Assembly: GCF_900700375.1 (NCBI RefSeq)
Contig: NC_041713.1
Coordinates: 23,240,964 to 23,304,963, forward strand
Direction of reading: 5' to 3'
Origin: Denticeps clupeoides
Lineage: Eukaryota; Chordata; Actinopteri; Clupeiformes; Denticipitidae
DNA length: 64,000 bases
The position numbers were made by a program, and so were the translations under genes. Each line of letters starts with the position of its first letter. Position 1 is the stretch's first letter. This document shows positions 22,764 through 43,514 of this stretch, in pieces. The notes beneath the pieces are model-generated. The model was not told the origin of the DNA. It was given only the letters and a program-made list of their open reading frames with translations, and did no database searches.

Positions 22764-23508
22764 ACTTTACTTTACTTTACTTTATTTAGCAGACGCTTTT
22801 ATCCAAAGCGACTTACAAGAGGAAGACACCAGCAATTCTCGTTCGATTTCTATAGAATATTGAATTTACAAACTTAAGAGCCCTGATAAGGCTCAACTTG
22901 TTAGTGAAGAGCATGCTCAGAGATTGTTAGGTGCTAGATGAAGAAAAATTATATTGTATATATACATTTTGTATTGTTTTGTGCAATGTGTATGCATGTG
23001 CGTGTGTAAGTGTTAGATTTGTTTGTAATATTTTTTGAACAAGAGGGTTTTCACCTGCTTCTTAAAAGTAGTGATAGTCTCGGCTAGTCGTGTGGAGGAG
23101 GGGAGGTTGTTCCACCAGCCAGGGACAACAATGGAGAACAAAGATGATTGGAATCGGAGACCCCGTGAAGAAGGAGTTTTTAGTCTCCTTTCATTTGCTG
23201 ATCTGAGAGAGCGTGCAGGAGTGTAGCTAGGTAGTAATATATTGATGTAGGAGGGCGCAGTTCCATTTACAGCTCTGTAGGCAAGCATCAAGGATTTGAA
23301 CTCAATGCGAGCAGCTACTGGGAGCCAGTGGAGGGAGGTAGGAAGAGGTGTAACGTGGGTGTATTTTGGCTGATTGAAGATGAGACAGGCTGCCATATTT
23401 TGGATCATCTGGAGTGGTTTTATGGTGACTGCAGAGGCTCCAGCCAGGAGAGAGTTACAATAGTTGAGTTTGGAGATGACCATTGCCTGGACGAGGAGCT
23501 GCGTGGCC
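22764..23508 (-). mobile_element. L2-like LINE, 5'-truncated, with 12-bp target-site duplication
   Basis: On the minus strand 23483-23013 is a 156-codon open frame with the C-terminal RT text of L2/CR1-type LINEs: KLNYCNSLLAG, PLPTSLHWLPVAARIEFKSL and VVPGWWNNLPSSTR. The 3' end reads GTCGCTTTGGATAAAAGCGT, CTGCTAAATAAAGTAAAG, then an (AAAGT)n tail. The insert is flanked by TGTTAGCATACT at 22752-22763 and again at 23509-23520, a perfect 12-base duplication. The open frame has no internal stop, so the insertion may be fairly recent, although it is far too short to be active. Confidence 0.88.
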
Positions 23509-23720
23509 TGTTAGCATACTAACATTAGCATGCTAACATGCTAATTTTTAAACCTTTTCCAAACATCACCAAATTTACTGTGACACATCTTGGCCACGCT
23601 CTGTTAACGTTTTCGATGTAAGCATGCTAACATGCTCATTTTTCAACATGCTCCAAACGTCACCAAATTTAACATGACGCATCTTGACTACGCCCTGTTA
23701 GCATTTTTGACATTATCATG

Positions 23721-23858
23721 TTTACATTTACATTTAAGGCATTTGGCAGACGGCCTTATCCAGAGCAACTTACAACGTGCTTTCAAGTTACCATCGATGA
23801 AGTGATCAGTTCTAGTTCATTAGGACCCTCAACTATGAATACAATCTTTTTATTCATG
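23721..23858 (-). mobile_element. Short retroelement 3' end nested in R2
   Basis: Starts with the antisense tail (TTTACATTTACATTTAAGGC, CCTTATCCAGAGCAACTTAC) and continues with AAGTTACCATCGATGAAGTG. It interrupts the R2 text between ..TTATCATG and CTAACATG.., with imperfect ATTATCATG/TTATTCATG on its two sides. The same sequence is seen at 9056-9140. Confidence 0.6.
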
Positions 23859-24021
23859 CTAACATGCTAATTTAGAAACATGTTCCAAACATCACCTAAA
23901 GTCATCTGACTACCTGTTCCATTGGTTACTGACACCAGCTGTGGATGCCACACCCGCTGCTGCGACCAATGCCCGGACAGGCTCATCAAAATTTCTCTTG
24001 GAATTTTGGTTTCTGGTTTAT

Positions 24022-24959
24022 TATTTATTATTATTTCAGACTTTTTTTCCCGGCACGTATTGTTGTCATAAAGCGGGTCATACCGAAGCCAGCAAGCTAT
24101 ATATAAAAAAATTGTACTTTATTGTGTGAGGTGTGCTATTTGTTTTATAAGCGAAGGAGATCAGCCGAAGGAGAGTCAGCAGAGAGGAAGATGGCAGATG
24201 GCAAGGCGGGTCTGAGCGCTCCGCTTTCCGTCGTTCACCCGTCCATCTCTGGCTATTATTGAAAGGGGATGCCGGTTACTATTTGTGTCTGTCACTGGCA
24301 TGTCTGACACCGGCTACTTTTAATGCCTGGAAGGGCCAGCAGGTTTTCAGCAAATATCAGGCTCAGTGAGTGATATCTGATGGCCGGCAAGAGAGGGAAA
24401 AAAAAACTTATGCTTTTTAGAAACTTTTACAGCGTTGTCGTGCCAGTTGACAACTGCTAAAACCTCATAGTAGTCACAAAAGGGAGTTGTTAAAATCAAG
24501 TGGGCCCACAGTGCCCCCTACATGTCAAAAAGTATACATCGCAATAGAATATGTTTGTTCAAAATTCCAAAACTCATTTTTACATACACACAGGCACATA
24601 GGATGCAACGCAGCCTGTGCTTTGAGCCAGATATTTTTCTGTTCCATCAACTAATTCATTAACAATTCATCACTTGGAATAAGATTTAATACACAGCACA
24701 ATTTTCTCGGACGTTTTGCCTTGACAAGACATAATTGCTTCCTGTTGGCTGAGCTATTAACGCTCAAACAAGGTAATTTCCCCATTGAAATGCATTGAAT
24801 GCTAATTTTAGCCCTGGTAGCATTTTTAAAATGGGGCCCCTTTTAAGTGGTACTGCTACAGTGACATTGCCAACAAAGGGGGCCCTACAAGGGGTACTGA
24901 TACAGCAGCATCGCCAACAATGTAATTCAATGTAATCCAGCAGCTTCATTAGGATGCCT
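24022..24959. repeat. Unclassified repeat-derived stretch
   Basis: The words AGCAAGCTATATATAAAAA and GTGTGAGGTGTGCTATT at 24090-24140 repeat those at 22510-22560, so this belongs to the same composite repeat as R2. The rest has no recognisable gene. Confidence 0.4.
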
Positions 24960-25400
24960 GCTCAATCATACACATTATTAAGACCACTTGGTCCTTTGGC
25001 CACATTATTAGGAACGCCCAGTCTTTCGACCACTTTATTAGGAATGCCCAGTTCTTCGGCCACTTTATTAGGAACACCCGGTTCTTCAGCCACTTTATTA
25101 GGAACGCCTTGAGCTAACATGTTAATTTTTCAACATGCTCCAAACATCACCAAATTTAACGTGACGCATCTTGGCCATGCCCAGGTAGCATTTTTGACAT
25201 TATCATGTTAGTATTAGCATGCTAACATGCTAGATTAGAATCATGTTCCAAAGTCATGTGACCACCTGTTCCATTGGCTACTGTAGTTGTACCGTCTTTT
25301 CTTACAGCTGACATCGGTTGTGCATGCCACACCCGCTGCTGCAACCAACACCCGGACAGGCCAAATCAAAATTTCTCTTGGATTTTTGGTTTCTAGTTAT
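24960..25400. repeat. Interspersed repeat R2, copy B, with internal 33-bp minisatellite
   Basis: Four successive units of about 33 bases, each with TTCGGCCACTTTATTAGGAA-type text and ACGCCCAGT-type joints, cover 24975-25112. They are followed by the R2 block (CAACATGCTCCAAACATCAC, GACGCATCTTGGCC) and the common end AAATTTCTCTTGGATTTTTG at 25370-25395. Confidence 0.65.
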
Positions 25401-25647
25401 AAATATATTTTCTTTGCAGAATGAAAACTATTGTAGCTTTGTCAGCCAATAGGGCTGGCCTAATTAGCATAAGGGCCTGGGGTTAGTGAGGCAAGGTTTT
25501 ACCCACCATTAGGGTGAGTGTTGGGGGATTTAGTGGGGTGTTGTCTGGGGGTTGAGAGTAACTGGAGCAGGCAGGGGGCGTGTGATGATCTTGGGTGAAT
25601 GCCTCCTTTGTTTCCCTGCTGTTAACCTCTTGTGCTTGTGCTGGGGT

Positions 25648-25833
25648 GGTTGTAGCCTAGTGGGTAACACACTCGCCTATGAACCAGAAGACCCAGGTTC
25701 AAATCCCACTTGCTACCATTGTGTCCCTGAGCAAGACACTTAACCCTAAGTTGCTCTGGGGGGGACTGTACCCGTAACTACTGATTGTAAGTTGCTCTGG
25801 ATAAGGGCGTCTGATAAATACCGTAATTGTAAA
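25648..25833 (+). repeat. SINE family A, full length
   Basis: tRNA-derived SINE. Box A is TAGCCTAGTGGGTAACACAC, box B is GGTTCAAATCC, the body reads TGTGTCCCTGAGCAAGACAC, and the 3' end TTGTAAGTTGCTCTGGATAA, GGGCGTCTGATAAATAC is LINE-like with an AATTGTAAAT tail. This copy can serve as the family reference for the window. Confidence 0.9.
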
Positions 25834-26186
25834 TTGCCTGGTCCAAAAGGTGGCAGCTGAATAAAGGCTTCTCTGAACTACTCCGCTGTGTCCAGTGTCT
25901 CTTTTCCCCCATCATGGAGTCCGTCGCTACATTATGTTGATACCTTACCATTTCTAGGCTTGTAACAAAAAAAAAACCCAAATGTTTAATGGTGTCAAAC
26001 ATTGAAGTACTCCGATTGCAGGCATGCACGATCAGCACTCTTCCTACCCAGATGGGGATGTGGGAGACTAGTCTGTCCCTACATGAGTTCCATAAAATGC
26101 ATGATAAAATATAAAAAGCATAGTGTTATTTAAATATTTTCTGACTATATATTTAATGTAAACTACAGCTGAATACAGAAAATCAC

Positions 26187-26642
26187 TTGCATCATACAAA
26201 AATGTGGTATTTCGCTGACCTCATGGGTGTGACAGAACATCTACTTTCAGTAGAATTGCTCAGATATTGTTTTATCTGGTATATGGTTATGCTATATACT
26301 GGTGTATCTGTGATAAGTTTATTATACAACTTCCTGCTGCAGCTCCTTTGCTATGGACAAATAGAGTCCACATGGAAGAATGTGATAGTGTCTGTGTGGC
26401 CAAGGCCTGCTTTCAGCTGTACTGGAGCCAACGCTGACGCAAAAGCTGGTGCTCAAAGTGAATGTCCATGCTCTGAAACCATGCAATTTGGGCCAGCTAG
26501 AACAATTTGGAATGAAATGATGCGTCAAAATGATGCTTTTTCTTCAGGTGGAACTGGGGCTGTAGTCAATGTGGAGGGAATTATGAACAGTGACCCCCCC
26601 AAACATCCACCCAAAAAGCCTTCAGAAGAATCTGTGGTGTGA
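26187..26642 (+). other. Unrecognised 151-codon open reading frame
   Basis: The open frame has a hydrophobic first half (RYCFIWYMVMLYTGVSVISL) and a proline and lysine-rich end (DPPKHPPKKPSEESVV). I recognise no family. It lies in a repeat-rich interval, has no obvious splice partners, and an AATAAA follows about 200 bases later (near 26837). It could be chance, a decayed retrocopy or a lineage-specific gene. Treat it as unsupported. Confidence 0.2.
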
Positions 26643-27059
26643 CCTGAGGAGGGTACAGGTGCCCTTGCCATCTGACACTTCTGGAGGTCAAGATGTGCCA
26701 TGCTGATTGACTCCAAGTAATTACTCTTCTACTACAATTACTGTAGTAATTGAACCAAAAGGTGTTCAGCAAAGTGGACACATAGGAATCAGCATATATT
26801 TCTTTTTTAAATGTTTCCCCTAACAGACTTGTTTGAAATAAATTAGCTGAACTGTATGAGTTCAAATTGATTTTGTGGTGTCATGTATTTTATTTATTTA
26901 TTTGTTCATTTTAGAAAATGCTGCCACAGTATCCAATCGGTATTGGGGTACTGTGTCCTAGACCTTCTTAGCTATTTTCTGGACATTTTCTGAAATAAAC
27001 TCAAGAACCTCAAGAAATTATGCAGCACAACAAGCCTCCTGCATGGGATCAGAATGTGA

Positions 27060-28235
27060 AGTAGTGACCAAAAGTAGTTTTTTACAAAGTTTGCTGCTTT
27101 AATGTTTTGTTTTTATCTTTTTGTCAGTTGTATATGTGGTGTATTGAAGTATAATTACGTGCATTTTATAAGTTTCAAAGGCTTTTACTGAGAATTACAT
27201 CAAGTTTATGCAAAGAGTCAATATTTGCAGTGTTGGCAGTTTTTTCCAAACCCTCTGCAATTAGTCCTGACATGCTGTCAATCAACCTCTGGTCCAATTC
27301 CTGACAAAAGGCATTGTTCTTCACCAATCTGTTCTTGGATGGTTGGGAGAAGTTGCTGTTGGAAGTACCATTCTTTTTTATGGCTGTGTTCTTTGCTAAA
27401 ATTGTGAGTGAGCCCACTCCCTTGGATGAGAAGCAGCCCCACACATGAATGATTTCAGGATGCTTTACTGTTGGCATCAGACAGGACTGATGGTAGCGTC
27501 ACCTTTTCTTCTCCGGACAATCATTTATCCCCAGACACCCCGAACAATCGGAAAGGGGCTTCATCAGAGAAAATGACTTGAAAAAAAGTAATATTTGGTT
27601 ATGTTTGCAATATTTGCATATTGGTTCATTGTATACTTGCAATATTTGATATACTTGCAGCTGAATCATCTTTAGGAGATGGTCCTGGCACTTACTGGAA
27701 TTTCTTGTGTGCCCTGAAGCCTTCTTCACAGCACTTGAACCTCTCTCCATGAAGTCTTTGAAGATCTGATAGATGGTTAATTTCGGTGCAATCTTAGTAG
27801 CAGCAATATCCTTACCTGTGAAGCCCTTTTTATGCAACACAATGATGACGGCACATGTTTCCTTGCAGGTAACCGTGGTTAACAGAGGAAGAACAATGAT
27901 TTCAAGCATTTTAAAGCATCCAGTCTGCTATTCTACTTCAATCAACATGACAGAATGATCTCCAGCCTTGTGCTCCTCAACACTCTCACCTGTATTAATG
28001 AGAGGATCACTGAAATGATCTCAGCAGGTCCTTTTGTGGCAGGGCTGAAATGCAGTGGGAATGTTTTTAAGGGATTAACTTAATTTTTTCATGGCAAGGA
28101 GGGACTTTTAAATCGCTCTCCATAACATTCTGGAGTATATGCAAATTGCCATAATAAAAACGGAAGCAGCAAACTTTGTGAAATACAGTATTTGTGTCAT
28201 TCTCAGAACTTTTGGCCACGACTGTATTAGATGCA
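27060..28235 (-). mobile_element. Tc1/mariner remnant 4
   Basis: The right tip (TTTGTGTCATTCTCAGAACT, TTTTGGCCACGACTGTATTA) is the known teleost Tc1 tip also seen at 47192 and 48095; the left tip near 27066 is diverged. On the minus strand 27909-27640 gives helix-turn-helix text (KGFTGKDIAATKIAP, LTIYQIFKDF) and near 27450 gives HVWGCFSSKGVGSLTIL, the Tc1 catalytic core text. Multiple frame breaks. A foreign 90-base piece at 27570-27660 is the R3 repeat. Confidence 0.8.
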
Positions 28236-28551
28236 ACTCGAGAGTAAAATATGTCATGATTTGGATTTAAAATGATGTAACTACGTGACAAGCAGCGCGG
28301 TTGAGAGTAAACGCTGCCTCGTGTTGTAATAAGACGACACGGAGAGCCCGCGGCCAGCCCTTCTCGCTCCACCCACGCGAGACTATGACCTTCCTGACAC
28401 GCCCCGAGACGCGAGATCCGCACCGTGGCTCCGCGCGTCCACAGCGGCCGACAGCGCAGCGAGGAGGGGGCTCTTCCGCCGACACGAGCGAGTCGAGACG
28501 CCCAGACCCTCCCCGGAGCAGCGACACATCGGCCACACACCGGACGCGAGC

Positions 28552-33313
<4,762 letters not shown>

Positions 33314-33889
33314 AACAGAGGTGCACATCCAGACATTGGCAGAAAAGACACAAGTGACAATATCAGATCCGTCTAAACTTATTACATGTTCTTTTTCAGT
33401 TCTGAAGAACCGTGACCAGTCGGCATGGAGGTTAAAATCAAGAATTCTCAAAACACAATTCATGAATATGGCATATAAAGCTAAAAAATCTTGAATTTTG
33501 GTTCTCATGTATTAATTTGGGTTCCTGCTTTAGTGTGACTCCATCATTCGTGGGTTTTTGTATTTTAACCTCTCTGCATCCTTCTCTTCCTCATCCCTTT
33601 GTCCTGTTGACTGCTTGGTGGTTCCTTTGCTTCCTGGGTCTGAGGGAGCGTAAGTGTCTGTGGGGGGGGGCGAAGATCCATTTCTATTTTGTAAACTGAA
33701 TGTTATAATGAGTTTAAACTTAGCGTCCAGAGGTTGTGTATGTTGCTTTTCTTTCTTCCCCAGGTGGTCCGAAATACATTTACCATTTTCAGGAGGGTCC
33801 CTTTTCACCCCTCTTTCGGTTACACGTGGATGAAACCTGCAGAGAGATGTAAAGTATCTCTCTGCACCACATCTTTGTGTCCTTTATTA

Positions 33890-33925
<36 letters not shown>

Positions 33926-35045
33926 AGGAACCCTGGTTTGATTTTTCTGAAGGGTCTTTGACATTCCATCATGTATCCACATTCCCACTTGTTTCAGTCT
34001 TAGCCAAGCTGAGGCACGGTGAAGCCATAGCTCAGCCTACTTTCCTCCATGAGATATCAGGCTTTACTGAAAGGGCTTTCCCACAGAGCTTGTGACCTCA
34101 CACATCTCTCGTACGTGACTGGCTGGCCTTTTATTTCCTGTGATCTCAGTGTCACGTTGGCATGAGTGACGGTCAGCAACGCAGTTTTTTTTTCTGTTTT
34201 ATAATGCTACTGTTAATTCAGTATTTCTTAATGAGGAGTTTCAAAATGTCACACATCAGCACACCCGCACTTTGCCACTCAGACCAAACATCGTCTTTTC
34301 TCTCAGTTTCACTCTTTTAATTGGTAACAATGGTCTGTACACCCTCTCTGCCCCCGTCCCATAAGTCCCGTCTCTGCTACATATTTCTAGAACTTCACAG
34401 GACACGTGGCTGTGCTCCAGAGTCAGTGAAACATTGGCATGATGGGAAATGTTCCCATGACTCCCTGCTCTCCTGTGCTGGTCTCTTACCTGTCCTGTGT
34501 CTGTCTGCATGTTTAACTGTCCTGGACTGAAGCTGCTTTAAATGTCCCTTCTGCATACTGTAACAAGAAACCAATATTTATATGCCATACAATATATCAC
34601 TGGCAAAACAGCATTTATGGTGATGAGGGGGACCATGGGACTGTCTACACACTGATGAATACACACACACATACAAAATGCCACAGTATATGAAATAGGC
34701 AGGTTTCATATTGTCCTTTATATGGCTGTTATGATGAAAAATGATTATTGCTATTGTTATATTGGTGAATTGTTTTGTGTTGTTTTTTGTTTTGTTTTTT
34801 TTTAAACTAAAGGGAGGTAAAATTATCTTTTTTTTGGTATAGTTTTAATTTTTTTCCAGGTGTGAAAAATAATTGGCTGTCTTTACTGTTTCTGATAAAT
34901 ATTCCCCCCTAAATCTTATGAGATATTTTAAAAGATGATTTATAGTCGGAGTAGGTTGTTGGAGATGTGAGGAATGGGTGAGAAGAGACTGTATATTATA
35001 AATTAAACAGTTAACAAATAAACATAATTATATACATATAATAAA
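33314..35045 (+). other. mapk3 3' untranslated region and poly(A) signals
   Basis: About 1.7 kb of non-coding sequence follows the stop, with a long T-tract at 33894-33920. AATAAA occurs at 35017-35022 and 35040-35045, and a GT-rich run (TTTGTCTTCAGTGTTATTTG) follows. A long ERK 3' UTR is plausible. Confidence 0.55.
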
Positions 35046-36590
35046 GACCGTTTCCTCATACTGGTCACATTTGTCTTCAGTGTTATTTGTTCAGCACTTT
35101 TTAAAAAAAAAAAAATTTATTTCAGTTTTTCAGTCAGGTCATCAGTTCAGAATCTCTCAGATCATTAAGATTAGGTCAGAGCATGTCATGGTGCACAGTG
35201 TTGGTCCATTATGATGCTACTGGTCCACTCGAAGAGCCTTGAAGATTCAGCCATTATGGTGTTGGTGGCTGTGGTGACCCTCTGGTACATCTCATGCTGG
35301 TTTGTCTCAGCAGCAGCTCGAAGTCAGGAACCAGGATCCAGAGTAACTCCGAGAGAGACAGATTAGATTTGGTGGCTGGGACTGAGGGGTTGTGGTAGAT
35401 GCCTGGGTACAGGCATTCAGTTTTGACACAGTATCTGAGTTGCAAACATTAGCAGAAGAGCAGGTACCACTAAGAATCAGGCATGACTTGTGTAGGGCAG
35501 TAGTCAGGGGTCAATTCATATTGTGCTTTGTATGTTCACAGCAGAATTTGATGTGAAATTTTACACGGAGCAGAATCTGAGGCGTGTTGAAATCTCCGGA
35601 TTTTGAACTTATTTACTGAGATCATTCTGACATTAATTTTTTAGAAATATTCTGATTTTGCTATGAAATTGGTCAGTAATGTCCTGCTCTGATTGAGACA
35701 GTTTCAATGGCACCTTAATCCTTGTAGTAAGCTCAGGAAGTTGTGTAGTGTCATTTGGTCAGAGCTGTTATTAGGTGTGTTTGGCATATTTTCAGCTGGG
35801 GTGTTAATGTAACAGCGTGAGGGAGTTTTATTTAACATGTGATCTGAAATACTACTACTGAGAGGTCAGATCTTTGGAGTCAGAAAGGACTCATACTCAT
35901 TAAATCCTTTTTATTGTAATTTCTCCTTTAATGTGGCAGCACTGAGTGAAATAATTATTTGATCTCCTGCCGATTTTATGAGTTTGCCTACTAAGAAAAA
36001 AATAATTAGTTTATAATTTCGGGGCCCCAGATTCTTGGCATTGGATGGCATATGGAGTCCCCTAGTGAACACCCAGTGATATCTCCGGGGAAACCGGGCC
36101 ACCGGTTGCAGAAGACCTGTTGGACCAGTTCTTGTCCTAATGTGCCCTGGATGTCCAGCTAACGAGTCATTGTGTCCCCACTAAAGGACTTCAGGGCATG
36201 CTGCGGTCAGGATGTATGTGTGGTCAGCAGGGGTGCCCGGGGACAGAGGCTCTTTTCTGTACTTCGTACATGAAATTACAAAGTACAGTAAAGACCAATG
36301 AAAATCTCAGTAGTGGCTGTTGCGTGGAAGCGGTGGAATAAATAACTTATTCATATTCTTAATAGTCTATGAGCATTTAGAGAAAGCTAAAAAGCTGCTG
36401 GCACATTAACTTCAATGGAATATTGTACGCAGAGTGATTGCAGAAATCATCTAGTGCAATAACTACAAATGCAGTAGGTATCGATGAGCATTATTCAAAT
36501 CCATATTTATCCCAAATGTCTACCACTCCACATGAGATCCATAGTTTTTAGCTAATTTACAAATTCCAAAAACCAGTTCTGAGGAACAAG
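35046..36590. other. Intergenic stretch between mapk3 and gdpd3, first part
   Basis: No gene or known repeat core recognised. Short open frames only. Confidence 0.4.
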
Positions 36591-36599
36591 TAGCCCTTG

Positions 36600-37000
36600 G
36601 CTTCCCAACAAACCAGGACATTCTTCATGCAATACGTTCTATGGGAAGTGGTAAGGTGCCTGGTGCAGATGGCTTTCCAGATGAATGTTATAAAAGTATT
36701 CTCTGCTAAAGTAATACTTTAAATAAGCCTGATGTTTGAAGAAATTCTATCAACAAAAAGGCTACTTTCCACCATGTCACTAGCAACTATAAGAGTAATA
36801 CATAAATACATAAGGATCATCTTGAATGTGGCACTTACATTCTTCTCCTACTTCTTCATCGGCAGCCATTATAAAATTCTCACTAAGATACGCTCCCACC
36901 GCCAATAATACTGGATTTATTCCAGGTAGGCAATCATTTTATATTCAGTGACTTGTCAATGTCCTTTATTCCTCTATTTACATTATTACAGAAATGATAC
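36600..37000 (+). mobile_element. L1 LINE fragment
   Basis: Plus-strand text reads SGKVPGADGFPDECYK, then TIRVIHK and, after frame changes, NNTGFIPGRQSFYI, which are successive motifs of the L1 RT fingers. Short, badly decayed. Confidence 0.7.
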
Positions 37001-37164
37001 TTGTGTCCGGACTGTGCTTGAAAAGCTACAATAGTGTAGGGACAAACACAGGAAGACGTTTCATGATGCCTGGTCCCCATTCACTGACAAGACTAATCAC
37101 TTATTTGAACCAATTGTGATTTCTTGCGACGTCTGTCGAGAGTTTCTATTATACCTGTGCACAT

Positions 37165-37780
37165 ACAGTACAGGCCAAAGGTTTGGACACACCTTCTCAT
37201 TCAATGTGTTTTCTTTATTTTCATGACCATGACCCCCCCACACTTGTTCTCTCTTGAATTGTCACAGTGGCCTCATAGGAAATTTAGGTATGTAGAAATT
37301 AGGTATTATTATTAATATTCCTACTACTCACATGGTCATGCTCTTTCCATATTAAGATACATTACTACAAATTAGTTTTAAGAAACACTTTTTTTCTCCT
37401 CCCTTCATTTGTGGCATCCCCTGGAAGGATGGCCCTAGCATAGCATTCACCTGCTATGCCATTTACTGAGGTACTTTTTTTACCATTACATTTACAGCAT
37501 TTATCAGATGCCCTTATCCAGAGCGACTTACAATCAGTAAGTTGGCACATGCATTATGTGCGTATTATGCAGTGTTTTGCTTAATAATCCTATGCATTCA
37601 TTGATAAAACAGCACAAGGGATAGAATGAGTGGTGTTCATTTTAGAAGGGTTCTTTTTTTGGTCTCATCTGACCACATGACATGCTCCCAAACCTCCTCT
37701 GGATCATCCAGATGGTGTCTGGCAAACTATACTGGCCTGGACATGTGCTGGCTTGAGCAGGGGGACCTTTCGAGCGCTGC
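37165..37780. mobile_element. Tc1 tip and Tc1 body scraps with a SINE tail
   Basis: ACAGTACAGGCCAAAGGTTT, GGACACACCTTCTCATTCAA at 37165-37225 is a Tc1 tip matching remnant 2. TTTTGGTCTCATCTGACCAC at 37658 and TCTGGATCATCCAGATGGTG at 37697 are Tc1 body text. Between them, 37492-37546 is an antisense family A tail. Confidence 0.65.
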
Positions 37781-37789
37781 AGGATTTTA

Positions 37790-39681
37790 ATCCATGACTT
37801 AGTGTGTTACCAGGGGTATCCCTAACGTTTTGTGCTCTGGGTGAAAACCCGCTCTGGCACCCCCAACCCCCCCAAAACATATTAAGAATTATATATTACC
37901 ATTTTTTATTGTAAAGCCTGTTGTTGGAAACATACTGAACTTAACCAGGTAAACATTTATGGGGCTTTGGGATTTTCTTGTCCATCTCCCATCAGTGTTA
38001 ACTCCAGTATCAACACCAATCCTCCAACTCAAGGATCACCCCAATGTAAACTAATAGACACATAAGTGCGCACATTTTTATAATTGTGACACAATGAGTT
38101 TGGATTGACAAAATAATGAATGTATGAATGAAATGTGCTTTATTTGGAAGCAGCCTGCCTCTCTTCCCTTTAAACAGGTGTGAGACTTCAGCCCAGAAGC
38201 AGCAGTAAGCAGGCATACTGAGGACACCCTGCATATATGGATCTGATAGGATTAAGGGTACACAGAGATGCTGAAGTTATCTTATTATTCACAGCTCCTT
38301 ATTCGGATGGTCTGTTCCACCTTAAATACTACAGGCTGTAATGCCAGTTACTTTACACTGAAATGTCCATATTCATCATAAATCTATGTGCACACGAGCA
38401 GGTCAATTTTACAAATGTTTTAGGCCAGAAAGGTATTAGTTAATACTATTTTTACTCATTCTATTTTACCTTTTTTTGAAAAAGAATGCCATTCATCAAT
38501 CCAATGCACAGTTGCCAATGTTGGGCCAGACAAGTAACACTTCATACCATTTCTAATACTTCAGATGTTGAGTGATCACCCAGATCATCACCATATACAG
38601 ATATAAAACTTTCTTTAATTCTGAAACAGATTTGCTGGCTGTAAACTTCACACCCTACAGGCACAATACGGGTACTGCAGCCCGCTGAGCAGCTTTTAAG
38701 GTAGAAACTTGCACCATCTGTGGCTGCCCCACATTTTTTTTTTTGCTCCATTGGAAATGGTCTTCAGACCATTTCACTTTCTTAACTTGCACATAAAATG
38801 TTCTTTACAGTCTAAGCCCTTCTACTGATTCCCATGTGTAAACTAGCCTGTATTTTCTTCTTGTGCATGTCCTAGCCTGAGGTGGAATTCTTCTACAGAG
38901 GGTCTCTTTTTCCTGTCTTCTGACAGGACATGCAAATCCAAATGACTAGTGAATAAACTTCATGCCTTTCTTCCCCTGGCTTCAGCCTCTCAGCACTTCT
39001 ATACAAACACTGACGGTTGGGTTATTTGCTGAGCCATGTACTGATGCCAGGTGGTTCTGTGGGAGCATTTCCGACCCAGATCCTCTCTATGCTGCTGCAG
39101 GATTGAAGGACATCAGTATCTGTCTGTCTGTCTGGCAGGCTGTCTTATTTCAAAGTGATCACTGTACCGTCATCATACACAAAAAAAACAAATCCAGGAG
39201 CAATGCTTCATATTGCCAGTCAGCCATGACAGGGGTGCACTACCAGCACTGGGCCACATGTTGCTCCACAGCAGGCCGTAGATCAGGAACAGCAAGTTTT
39301 AACGTCTTAAGTGGTCACGTGTTCACATTCACTGTTTCCTACTTGCATGGTTCAGACTTTTGAACTGACATTCCTTGCCTGGCTCGGGTGACAGCTTCGA
39401 GGAAACAACAGGCAAGGGAGTGGTTGGATATAAGAAACAGGATCAGACAAGCCAAGGAAACAGCAGAGTACGACTGAACAGGTAGATACAGCAGATTTTT
39501 TATTCATTTGAGATAAATTGCTTTATCTGAAAATTTGTAAATTGTGAGGTCTCACTTTTTTTTTAATTTATGAAATACAGGTCACTTGGAGTTTGGTGCA
39601 AGACATTTTTCTTTTGGACACTGGCAGGCTTTTTTCTTTTTTTTGCCTTTTCTGCATTTTTGCTATACTTTTTTGGAGAGC
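37790..39681. other. Intergenic stretch upstream of gdpd3
   Basis: Several open frames of 70-130 codons (38010-38234, 38542-38751, 38962-39363) resemble no family I know and have no splice context. The gdpd3 promoter should lie in the last few hundred bases, which are AT-rich rather than CpG-rich. Confidence 0.4.
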
Positions 39682-43383
<3,702 letters not shown>

Positions 43384-43494
43384 CAACCACTGCCACAGAG
43401 TAAATCTGCACTCATACCCAACGAATCACAAACCTGGCACATCTGACATGTTTAACTCTCAAGCATTATTATACACACAATAATTTGTATACAA

Positions 43495-43500
43495 AATAAA
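43495..43500 (+). terminator. Candidate poly(A) signal of gdpd3
   Basis: AATAAA 211 bases after the stop. A second one follows in the near-duplicate flank after the SINE. Confidence 0.4.
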
Positions 43501-43514
43501 CACTATTATACACA

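Larger units (their letters stand above)
21900..24021. repeat. Interspersed repeat R2, copy A, with two nested insertions
   Basis: This region and 24960-25400 share a block with GCTAACATGCTAATTTTTCA, CTCCAAACATCACCAAATTT and GACGCATCTTGGCC, and both end with CAAAATTTCTCTTGGA..TTTTGGTTTCT. Copy A is split first by an L2-like LINE (22764-23508) and again by a retroelement tail (23721-23858). The block with TTCGGCCACTTTATTAGGAA occurs twice at 22600-22660. No coding capacity was found. The class is not recognised, and the left limit is a guess. Confidence 0.55.

Noticed and set aside
25648-25833. A tRNA gene suggested by box A and box B
   Set aside because: No cloverleaf-forming arms or anticodon stem; the same boxes head many dispersed SINE copies here.
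37790-39681. Open frames at 38010-38234, 38542-38751 and 38962-39363 as genes
   Set aside because: No family resemblance, no splice context, and length expected by chance in this much sequence.
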